Source: a virus
Direction: 5' to 3' (one strand)
Virus record (IMG/VR): IMGVR_UViG_3300028196_000058
Location: 1 to 29,250 of that record
Length of the DNA: 29,250 bases
The position numbers and the translations under genes were made by a program. This document shows positions 22,701 to 29,250 of the stretch, one piece after another. Each line of letters begins with the position of its first letter. Within the stretch, counting starts at the first letter, position 1. Below the pieces are notes generated by a model. The model was not told the DNA's origin. It saw only the letters and a program-made list of their open reading frames with translations, and made no database searches.

Positions 22701-25700
22701 ACTGTCGATAGTTATGATGCAGAAAGATTTTCTAAAGATATTCCAAATATTGGAGGGTCTATTAGGGCAACAGATACTTTAGACTTTAGACCTAGAGTGG
22801 CAATCTTTGATCCTGCAGTAACAACTGATAGATCACCATTCGATTTTAATGCCAGAACTTCACCATTTAATACTTCTCCGTTAAGATTATTGGCACCAAA
22901 AGAAAATGCAATAGTTAGTCAAAGTTTTTATCTTCCTAGGATGGACAAAGTTTATTTGGACATTCTTGGCAATTTTGTTGTTGAAAAGGGGGTTTCCTCA
23001 AAAAATCCAAAACCACCCAGCAAAAGAGGTGATTTCATAGAACTTGCAACAATTGCATATCCTGCATATCTTTATAATACATCCAATGCGGATATTATCT
23101 TGACTGATAATAGAAGATATACTATGAGAGACATTGGTATTATTGAAGATAGAGTTGAAAATTTAGAAAAAGTAACGACATTATCTCTTCTCGAAATAAA
23201 TGCAAACACTTTGAGAATTCAAGATAATGAAGGTAGAGATAGATTTAAAAGTGGTTTCTTTGTGGATTCATTTTCTGATAATTCTAAGTTTGATACTTTC
23301 CTCTCAACAACTTTGGTCGATCAATCCACTAGAACTTTAAATCCAAACATTAGTAGAAATTCATTAGATTCCCTAATAGCAACTTTGGATGATTTATCAC
23401 CACAAGAACTAGATTTAAATGATGAAAATTTAATTTTATTAGATTCTTCGATTCAAAAAACTGGTCGAGCATTAACTCTTGCATATAATGAAGTTGATTG
23501 GCTAGAGCAACCATTTGCAACCAAAGTAGAAAATGTAAACCCTTTCAATATTGTCGTTTATAATGGGATAGTTCAATTACAACCAGAGGTTGATAGTTGG
23601 ACTAGAACAGTTCAATTGCAGGATGTAAATATAAACAATAGATTTACACAAGAAGTCAATCTTGTCAATAATTTAGATCTCACTCAAAATAGATCTTTCA
23701 ATCTTCCGTTAGCTCCAAGATTTAGAGGTGGAGGAGCTCCTGGTGGAGCATTCCAGGCTTTTGCTCAAGGACTCAGTGGAACTGAGAGAAGGAGTAGTAC
23801 TGCAAGTGGTAGTTTTGATACTGTAGATACATTTATTCGTAATGAGGTGGTCGGTACACCTGATGAAGAATTTATGAGATCTAGAAATGTTGAATTCAAT
23901 GCATCTAATCTCAAACCAAACACAAGATTCTATCAATTCTTGGACAGTAATAGTGGTGTTGATTTAGTTCCTAAACTAATTGAAATTTCTAACAATCGAG
24001 AACTTTCTGGAAATGGTGCTTCTGGTTCATTTAGAATTGGAGAAACTGTAATTGGAACCGTTAATGGTCAAGAGAGAATAAGATTTAGAGTTTGTACTCC
24101 AAATCATAAATTAGGACCTTTTAATTCACCAACATCATTTTATAATCAGAATCCATATGATCCGGAAAATCCTAATATATCCAGTAATTACAATTTAACA
24201 TCTAAAATTCTTAATGTAGATACCGCAGCACTCGCACAAAATTCTCAAGGGGACTTTTTCGGATATCTTGAAAGTGGGATGCAGTTGGTGGGACAAACTA
24301 GCCAAGCAATTGCATTTGTAAAAGATATTAGATTAATATCAGATAATTATGGCGATCTTATTGGATCTTTCTTTTTAAGAGATCCAAATGGAAGACCAAG
24401 ACCTTCAACGAGAATATCCACAGGAACAAAAACTTACAGACTTACATCAAGTTCTACAAATACTCCTGGATTGCCTGGAAGTAATTCCGTTTCTTTTGCT
24501 GAAACAAATTATACTGCGGTTGCAACCTTAATCAACTTCCAAGCTACGGTAACAACAAATACCACAACTACCACAATTAATAATACTATAAATGCAACTA
24601 TTGGAGGAACTGTTGAAGTAGCGTATGTCGATCCTCTTGCTCAAACCTTTACTGTTGGTGGAAATATTCAAGTTAAATCTGATATTGATACCGAAGATGA
24701 TGTTAATGGAGCATTTTTAACCTCTGTAGACATATACTTTGCATCTATTGATAGTGGTAATGCACCTGTTACAGTTCAAGTTAGATCTACATTACTAGGA
24801 ATTCCTACATTAGAAGTTATTGGCAATTCATCAGTAACTCTTAGACCTAGATCTATTGATGAAAATGGTGTTGAGACTCAACTTATTCAAACATCAGATA
24901 CTGGAGAAATTGCAACTAATGTTAAGTTTCCGGAACCTATTTTCTTGGCACCAGGAAGAGAATATGCGATTGTTCTACTTTCCGCTCAAAGTGATGAATA
25001 TGAAGTATGGACTGCAGGTATGGGAGAAAAAACTGTTAATACACAATCTCTTCCAGATGTTGATCAGGTAATCTATACTCAACAGTTTGCTCTTGGTTCA
25101 TTATTTAAATCTCAAAATGGTTCTATTTGGACAACAGATCAAAATCAAGACCTTAAATTTAAATTATACAAAGCAGAATTTACTGAAACAACAGGATCCG
25201 TATATTTTTACAATCCACCATTAAATGAAAGTAATGGATATATTCGAAGATTGAATAGTAGTCCAATTACTATTCTTCCCAAAACAGGAAAAATTGGTAT
25301 TGTTACAACAACAAATTCTAGTTTTATTGGTATTGTAACTGTGGGTAGAAAACTTGCAGGATCTAATAATGGAGGATCTGCTATTATTGTTGGACAGGGA
25401 AGTTCTGTTAGTAATGTTAGACTTACAGATGCAGGTGCAAATTATCCAGCAAGTGTTACTAATCAAATAGTAAGCACTTATAATATATCTGGAAAAGGTG
25501 AAAATCTTAAACTTCTTATTAATACTAATTCTGCAGGAACAATTACTGGTGTTGGGCACTCCACTCTCGATTTTGGAAGTGGATATCAAGTAGGAAATGT
25601 TATAGGAATTCAAACCTCAACAACATCTAAACAAACTGGTAGAGATGCTACAGTTACAATTACTGGAATATCAGGATTGAACACTTTATATCTTTCAAAT

Positions 25701-27197
25701 GTTCAAGGTCAATTTGGTGGTAGTGGTAGTGGAAAGGAATTTGCAGTTGGTACTGCCGTTAGTTATTACAGTGATTCTTCTACAATTGTATCTGCTGCAG
25801 GAACAAATATTTTAAGTTCCTCTTCAGATGGTGGAGTATATTCTGGAGATTACTTTAAGGTAGATCATTTTAATCATGGAATGTATTCTACTACCAACAA
25901 ATTGATAATAGATAACATTAAATCCGATGTTCCAACAACTGTATTAAGATCTCAGTTAAATGTTGATGAGATATCAACTATTAGTGTTGCTTCTACATCA
26001 AACTTCACAACTTTCGAAGGACATAATGTTTCGGGATCATATCCAGGATATGTAAAGATTGGAAATGAAATTATTAAATATGATGGTTTAGGATCTGGAG
26101 CATTAACTATTAGTAGTAATGGTAGAGGAGTTGATGATACTATTGCAGTCAACCATTTTTTAGACACAGATGTGGAAAAATATGAATTTGGAGGAGTTTC
26201 ATTAAGAAGAGTTAATGGGATAACGACCTCCATTGCTTCTCCAATAAATATTGATAGCTATCATGTAAGAATTGATAGATCATCTGTTAAAGGGAGTTCG
26301 AGATTAAATGATGGATCTACAGCAGGAACTCCTCAATTATCATTTAATGATGAAAAATTAATTGGTGGAGATAGTGTCGATGCTTCCCAAAATTTGGTAT
26401 ATGATGCAGTAAATCCAATATATGGTATTTTAACACCAGGTTCAACAACTTCTGTAACTGGACAAATCAGAACTGTAACTGCAACAAGTGTTGATGGTAA
26501 TGAGGTTTCGTTTAATGATAATGGGTATCAGCAAATTCAATTAAATTCGTTAAATTCTTTGAATTCGGTAAGAATGGTTGCATCTGAAGTAAATCAAAAT
26601 GAATATTTGACTTCTTTGCCAAGAAAGAAATCATTTACTACTGCAATCGTATTTAACTCCAATGATCCTAATAGTGCATTATCTCCAATACTTGATCTTA
26701 ACCAAGCAAGAACTGAATTTAATTTGTTCCGTTTAAACAAACCAATTAGTGATTATTCTAGTGATAATCGTGTCAATTCAATATTATTCGATCCACATGC
26801 TTCTGTATATTATTCAAATATAAATACCCTTAAAAATCCAGCTTCTGGACTAAAAGTTATTATTGCTGCAGAAAGACCAGGAGATTCTGATTTTAGAGTT
26901 CTTTATACTACAATAAAAGCAGATTCTAGTGAAATTAGTCAATCTTATGAACTATTTCCAGGATATGATAATTTGAAAGAAACTACTGAAGGATTTTTAG
27001 TTGTTGATCCATCTAAGAATAATGGGTTACCTGACACAAAAGTTAAAGCAAGTCTTGATGGAGAATTTTTAGAATATGAATTTACAGTCGAAAATTTAGA
27101 TTTATTTACTGGATATGGTATTAAAATTGTAATGAATAGTTCAAATCAGGCACAAGCACCTCGTTTAGCAGACCTTAGAGTAATTGCACTAAGATGA
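19767..27197 (+). CDS. Large DUF4815-type virion structural protein (2476 aa)
   Basis: 2476 residues. The N-terminal part matches the DUF4815 family of T4-like cyanophages, known only as virion proteins: NINPYYDDFDSSKNFLKVLF and PGYPVQTRELTTLQSILQNQ at the start, ISPGKAYVQGYDI near residue 355, TLDFRPRV near 1005, and YTMRDIGIIEDRVENLEK near 1118, a helical segment. The middle contains DPLAQTF (about 1622) and PGREYAIVLLSAQSDEYEVW, recurrent in cyanophage tail proteins. The C-terminal third repeats the 'KIGNEIIKYDG...GRG' module (about 2068-2132) and a SGYQVGNV element also found in the gp7-like giant. A late hydrophobic region or signal peptide is absent. Its position after gp8 suggests a peripheral baseplate component filling the role of T4 gp9/gp10, which is inference. 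The stop overlaps the next start by four bases (ATGA). Confidence 0.88.
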   Translation: MSQKTNLNINPYYDDFDSSKNFLKVLFKPGYPVQTRELTTLQSILQNQVEDFGSHMFKEGSMVVPGNIGYDGQFYSVKVNTTQFGVDLSLYIENFVGKTISGQFSGVTAKIQKVVFPAESDEVDNITLYVKYLKSNDDFEFSQFVDGELLSANENIVYGNTTIGAGSPFASAISLNSTAIASASSIGEGIYFIRGYFVKVLKQTIILDYYTNTPSYRVGLKIDESLINAKEDESLYDNAKGFSNYSSPGADRLKISLSLTKRPLTDKNDIDFVELLRVKNGKVKKITTKTEYNRIRDYLAERTFDESGNYTINQFDLNVEESLNDRLGSDGTFFSNERTDQGNTPSESLAVLKISPGKAYVQGYDIEKISTSIIDVDKPRDTADIKNTTVPFEMGNILRVNNVTGVPKVRETIALYAQFECSGTQIGEARVYSFSLTDAAYSNATTSWDLRLYDIQTYTRLTLNQSVSSDEIKQSFFVKGNSTGSTGFAIANGSSDQIFLRQTSGTFAKGENLIINGIPSSRSVTEVRAYNTQNIKSVKQVAPFSHSNFEADSILDKFNFPGAVSELTITATGGGISTVTSPGRTFVGIRTDTVIRYQQSGSSLEYFNRISSVAADALSFEISALSSVAGVFNGALPTSDIQVNGFLGAPIVRGSGSLFAPLAEPNTSSIDLSNSQLFITEQLTGKDVDGADNTITINTSEISGITDISWVNFDQERFGIGYSGGGIGTITSDSFSISGNTITIRGLDSTLSNNDTVVNVTVVKNNIQSKTKSYSRSRILSVNGSKLKESGNNVATSKNDGLTYNQYYGLRIQDEEISLNYPDVVKVLSIYESLNESNPTLDIVDFPVISNVGANVLIGENIIGTKSNTVARIVTNNTTVPSSGSANKLGIVYLNENKFSIGEAVVFEESKINSQIDSITKGNYSDITESYVLNRGQKNQYYDYSRIERRKSIHEPSRRLLIVFDHYTVPTTDSGDVFTVDSYDAERFSKDIPNIGGSIRATDTLDFRPRVAIFDPAVTTDRSPFDFNARTSPFNTSPLRLLAPKENAIVSQSFYLPRMDKVYLDILGNFVVEKGVSSKNPKPPSKRGDFIELATIAYPAYLYNTSNADIILTDNRRYTMRDIGIIEDRVENLEKVTTLSLLEINANTLRIQDNEGRDRFKSGFFVDSFSDNSKFDTFLSTTLVDQSTRTLNPNISRNSLDSLIATLDDLSPQELDLNDENLILLDSSIQKTGRALTLAYNEVDWLEQPFATKVENVNPFNIVVYNGIVQLQPEVDSWTRTVQLQDVNINNRFTQEVNLVNNLDLTQNRSFNLPLAPRFRGGGAPGGAFQAFAQGLSGTERRSSTASGSFDTVDTFIRNEVVGTPDEEFMRSRNVEFNASNLKPNTRFYQFLDSNSGVDLVPKLIEISNNRELSGNGASGSFRIGETVIGTVNGQERIRFRVCTPNHKLGPFNSPTSFYNQNPYDPENPNISSNYNLTSKILNVDTAALAQNSQGDFFGYLESGMQLVGQTSQAIAFVKDIRLISDNYGDLIGSFFLRDPNGRPRPSTRISTGTKTYRLTSSSTNTPGLPGSNSVSFAETNYTAVATLINFQATVTTNTTTTTINNTINATIGGTVEVAYVDPLAQTFTVGGNIQVKSDIDTEDDVNGAFLTSVDIYFASIDSGNAPVTVQVRSTLLGIPTLEVIGNSSVTLRPRSIDENGVETQLIQTSDTGEIATNVKFPEPIFLAPGREYAIVLLSAQSDEYEVWTAGMGEKTVNTQSLPDVDQVIYTQQFALGSLFKSQNGSIWTTDQNQDLKFKLYKAEFTETTGSVYFYNPPLNESNGYIRRLNSSPITILPKTGKIGIVTTTNSSFIGIVTVGRKLAGSNNGGSAIIVGQGSSVSNVRLTDAGANYPASVTNQIVSTYNISGKGENLKLLINTNSAGTITGVGHSTLDFGSGYQVGNVIGIQTSTTSKQTGRDATVTITGISGLNTLYLSNVQGQFGGSGSGKEFAVGTAVSYYSDSSTIVSAAGTNILSSSSDGGVYSGDYFKVDHFNHGMYSTTNKLIIDNIKSDVPTTVLRSQLNVDEISTISVASTSNFTTFEGHNVSGSYPGYVKIGNEIIKYDGLGSGALTISSNGRGVDDTIAVNHFLDTDVEKYEFGGVSLRRVNGITTSIASPINIDSYHVRIDRSSVKGSSRLNDGSTAGTPQLSFNDEKLIGGDSVDASQNLVYDAVNPIYGILTPGSTTSVTGQIRTVTATSVDGNEVSFNDNGYQQIQLNSLNSLNSVRMVASEVNQNEYLTSLPRKKSFTTAIVFNSNDPNSALSPILDLNQARTEFNLFRLNKPISDYSSDNRVNSILFDPHASVYYSNINTLKNPASGLKVIIAAERPGDSDFRVLYTTIKADSSEISQSYELFPGYDNLKETTEGFLVVDPSKNNGLPDTKVKASLDGEFLEYEFTVENLDLFTGYGIKIVMNSSNQAQAPRLADLRVIALR

Positions 27198-27388
27198 TAA
27201 AAGTAAAGGGACATTCAAATCTGTATAGAGATGAAAATACTGGTAGTATTATAAACTGCGATACTACCAATTATAATCAATATGTAAATTCTCTTGTACA
27301 AAAAGATTTGCGTAAAAAAGAATTAAATAATATGAAAAAAGATATTGAAGAAATAAAAAATTTACTCAAAGATTTTTTAACCAAATAA
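27194..27388 (+). CDS. Small coiled-coil protein (64 aa)
   Basis: 64 residues starting at an ATG that overlaps the stop of the giant gene (ATGA), so translation is probably coupled. The N-terminal half is a short strand-rich part (KVKGHSNLYRDENTGSII) and the C-terminal half (about 36-62, LRKKELNNMKKDIEEIKNLL) is a strongly charged heptad-like helix. This fits a small assembly factor or bundle-forming virion peptide. No named family recognised; I recall similar small genes after the DUF4815 gene in marine T4-like phages. Confidence 0.75.
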   Translation: MIKVKGHSNLYRDENTGSIINCDTTNYNQYVNSLVQKDLRKKELNNMKKDIEEIKNLLKDFLTK

Positions 27389-27406
27389 ACTACTACCAAT
27401 AATTCA

Positions 27407-27414
27407 TATAAATA
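27407..27414 (+). promoter_or_regulatory. T4-type late promoter for the neck gene group
   Basis: Exact TATAAATA octamer 27 bases before the ATG at 27442, in the 53-base gap after the coiled-coil gene. It should drive the two small virion-like genes, gp13 and gp14. Confidence 0.8.
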
Positions 27415-27441
27415 TCTAAAGGATTATAATTTATAAAGATA

Positions 27442-27792
27442 ATGGCAGTTTATGCATCTAATATTGTGATTGAGCAGGGATTTGATTATAATAATACTTT
27501 TGTCTTAGGTGATTCCAGAACAAATGATAGTTTAGATATTACTGGATACGGAGTTACTGCACAATTAAGAAAAAGTTATGCAAGTTCCTCGTATGTTTCT
27601 TTTGCTTCTACAGTTTTAGATTCTTCTGTTGGTGCAATTAAACTATCATTAACAGATGAGGAAACCTCAAACCTAAAACCCGGACGATATGTATATGATG
27701 TTCTTGTTGAAATCGGAGGTTTAAATTCCGGAGGACAAAAATATAAAGCTTTTGAAGGTATGGCTTTAGTAAGAGCAGGGGTAACCAAGTAA
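27442..27792 (+). CDS. Small putative virion protein (116 aa)
   Basis: 116 residues, beta-rich: IVIEQGFDYNNTFVL, ITGYGVTAQLRKSY, GAIKLSLTDEETSNL, KPGRYVYDVLVEIGG and EGMALVRAGVTK. The final 'PGRYVYDVxV...EGxxxVxxGVT' pattern resembles small immunoglobulin-like or BppU-N-like domains of phage baseplate and tail-fibre proteins. No signal peptide. It sits between a late promoter and the neck genes, which makes a virion role likely. The stop TAA shares its last base with the next ATG (TAATG). The specific function is unknown. Confidence 0.75.
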   Translation: MAVYASNIVIEQGFDYNNTFVLGDSRTNDSLDITGYGVTAQLRKSYASSSYVSFASTVLDSSVGAIKLSLTDEETSNLKPGRYVYDVLVEIGGLNSGGQKYKAFEGMALVRAGVTK

Positions 27793-28265
27793 TGTCAATA
27801 CCAGATAGGATAGGCGGTCAGGGAGTAATTAAAGTACTTTCAAATATTAGCGGATCATCAGTATCTAAGTTATTAGATTTGAGTGACGTTAGTGCTGCTT
27901 CTTTAGCAGATGGGTATTTTTTAGAGTATAATGCAAATACATCTAAATTTATTACAACAGATACTTTTAGATTTGTTAAAAATATTAATGTAACTGATAC
28001 AGTAACCACTCAAAATTTAGATGTTACTGGAATAACAACTTTTAGAGGAGATCTATTTGTAGGATCTGATTTATATGTAAATGAATACTTAATCTATGGT
28101 AATAATTTCGATGGTCCAAATGGAGTAGGATATTTTGATGATCAAGGTAGATTGGTAGGTGCTTCTAGTACGGAAAATGCTGTAAATACTAGCAATTTTA
28201 TATTAACGACAGATGCTGTTGGAATTCCTACTTGGACTAATATTATTGATGGAGGAGTTTATTAA
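27792..28265 (+). CDS. Putative tail-fibre-like virion protein (157 aa)
   Basis: 157 residues. LLDLSDVSAASLADGYFLEYN near residue 22 is the 'LSDV...DG..L.YN' motif common in phage tail-fibre proteins. Residues about 75-100 (LDVTGITTFRGDLFVGSDLYV) form short beta repeats of the kind that fold into fibre shafts or beta-helices. The C-terminus (TDAVGIPTWTNI) is typical of these small fibre-like genes. It overlaps both neighbours by one base (TAATG), so it is probably co-translated with the 116-aa protein and gp13. It may be a short neck or baseplate appendage; which one cannot be told from sequence alone. Confidence 0.7.
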   Translation: MSIPDRIGGQGVIKVLSNISGSSVSKLLDLSDVSAASLADGYFLEYNANTSKFITTDTFRFVKNINVTDTVTTQNLDVTGITTFRGDLFVGSDLYVNEYLIYGNNFDGPNGVGYFDDQGRLVGASSTENAVNTSNFILTTDAVGIPTWTNIIDGGVY

Positions 28266-29107
28266 TGGCAAAACCAAGCACTAAAAAGGGATTAATAGAT
28301 TATTGTCTAAGGAGATTGGGTGCTCCTGTCTTGGAAATTAATGTTGATGATGATCAGATAGATGATTTAGTTGATGATGCAATACAGTATTTTAATGAAA
28401 GACATTATGATGGTGTCGAAAGAATGTATTTGAAATATAAAATTACTGAGGATGATATTAATAGAGGAAAAGCAACTGGAACAGATGGAGTAGGAGTCGT
28501 AACAACGACTGGATCATCAAATATTGTTGGATTTGGGACAACGACATTTAATTTTTATGAAAATTCCAATTATATACAAGTTCCAGATTCTGTAATAGGA
28601 ATTGAGAAAGTATTTAAATTTGATACTAGCACTATTTCCGCAGGAATGTTTAGTATAAAATATCAAATGTTTTTAAATGATCTTTACTACTTTAATTCTA
28701 TTGAACTTCTTCAATATTCTATGGTAAAAAGTTATTTGGAAGATATTGATTTCTTACTCACTACAGATAAGCAAATAAGATATAATAAAAGACAAGATAG
28801 ATTATATCTTGATATAGACTGGGGAGCACAACCTAAAGAAACATTTCTCGTAATAGATTGTTATAGAGCATTGGATCCAGAATCATTTACTCAAGTATAT
28901 AATGATTCATTTGTTAAAAAATATTTAACTTCTCTTATAAAGAGACAATGGGGACAAAATTTAATTAAGTTTAATGGTGTTAAACTTCCTGGTGGTATTG
29001 AATTGAATGGAAGGCAGATATATGAAGATGCTGAAAGAGAATTGGAAGATATAAAACAAAGAATGTCTTCTGAATATGAAATTCCTCCATTAGATTTAAT
29101 TGGATAA
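28265..29107 (+). CDS. gp13: Neck protein gp13
   Basis: 280 residues (T4 gp13 is 309). The N-terminus KKGLIDYCLRRLGAPVLEIN, then DDLVDDAIQYFNERHYDG, is the recognisable start of T4-like cyanophage gp13, which together with gp14 seals the filled head and connects it to the tail. The later segment WGAQPKETFLVIDCYRALDP and the C-terminal helices (KKYLTSLIKRQWGQNL, EDAERELEDIKQRM) also fit. An inserted glycine/threonine loop with VGVVTTTGSSNIVGFGTTT lies near residues 77-98. An ideal Shine-Dalgarno (GGAGGAG at 28251-28257) precedes the start, which overlaps the upstream stop by one base. Confidence 0.92.
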   Translation: MAKPSTKKGLIDYCLRRLGAPVLEINVDDDQIDDLVDDAIQYFNERHYDGVERMYLKYKITEDDINRGKATGTDGVGVVTTTGSSNIVGFGTTTFNFYENSNYIQVPDSVIGIEKVFKFDTSTISAGMFSIKYQMFLNDLYYFNSIELLQYSMVKSYLEDIDFLLTTDKQIRYNKRQDRLYLDIDWGAQPKETFLVIDCYRALDPESFTQVYNDSFVKKYLTSLIKRQWGQNLIKFNGVKLPGGIELNGRQIYEDAERELEDIKQRMSSEYEIPPLDLIG

Positions 29108-29109
29108 TT

Positions 29110-29250
29110 ATGGCACTGAATCCTTTCTTTCTTCAAGGTTCATCTGGAGAGCAAAATCTAGTACAAGATTTAATTAATGAACAATTGAAAATGTATGGAA
29201 TAGAAGTATACTATATTCCAAGAAAACTTCTCAAAACAGATAACATACTT
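29110..29250 (+). CDS. gp14: Neck protein gp14 (5' part only)
   Basis: Begins two bases after the gp13 stop and runs off the window end; 47 codons are visible. The start MALNPFFLQGSSGEQNLVQD and the following LINEQLKMYGIEVYYIPRK match the N-terminus of T4-like cyanophage gp14, partner of gp13 in the neck. T4 gp14 is 256 aa, so most of the gene is outside the window. Confidence 0.9.
   Translation, partial: MALNPFFLQGSSGEQNLVQDLINEQLKMYGIEVYYIPRKLLKTDNIL

Noticed and set aside
24856-25071. Plus-strand open frame of 71 codons inside the DUF4815 gene
   Set aside because: Out-of-frame reading of a well-conserved-looking segment (PGREYAIVLLSAQ in the true frame).

Overview
The window is part of the virion-structure region of a T4-like myovirus from the marine cyanophage (Prochlorococcus/Synechococcus) or pelagiphage group. 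The evidence is the gene order gp25 - gp6 - gp7-like giant - gp8 - DUF4815 giant - small structural genes - gp13 - gp14, the T4-type late promoter octamer TATAAATA in front of three of these gene groups, and very AT-rich DNA. No host gene, tRNA, integrase, insertion sequence or CRISPR array was seen. All major genes are on the + strand and tightly packed (several TAATG/ATGA overlaps), and no gene-free stretch exceeds 300 bases.

Layout. 1-2322: an accessory block of small genes: a 60-aa AbrB-like protein, a GT-A-fold glycosyltransferase behind a near-consensus sigma70 promoter, a 53-aa and a very basic 49-aa protein, a 225-aa protein of unknown function and a 58-aa protein. This block looks less AT-rich than the rest. 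2325-18136: late promoter, then gp25 and gp6 baseplate wedge genes and a 4482-residue giant whose N-terminus resembles the C-terminal part of T4 gp7, followed by thousands of residues of beta-rich repeated modules. 18157-27388: late promoter, gp8, a 2476-aa DUF4815-type structural protein and a 64-aa coiled-coil protein. 27407-29250: late promoter, two small virion-like proteins, neck protein gp13 and the start of neck protein gp14.

How it works together. gp25, gp6, the gp7-like protein and gp8 are the expected parts of a T4-type baseplate wedge. The two giants together fill about 71% of the window and sit where T4 encodes gp7 and the peripheral baseplate proteins gp9-gp12. They probably form the outer baseplate, where host contact occurs. 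gp13 and gp14 finish the head-tail neck.

The most unusual structure is near the end of the 4482-aa protein: seven consecutive FG-GAP (integrin-alpha type) repeats, enough for one complete seven-bladed beta-propeller. It seems to be inserted into one of the protein's own Gly-Gly-Ser-Gly-Tyr modules. Its middle blades keep an exact 156-bp period with a 65-bp perfect DNA repeat, which points to recent expansion or homogenisation. This looks like a swappable adhesion domain on a baseplate protein, which is an inference.
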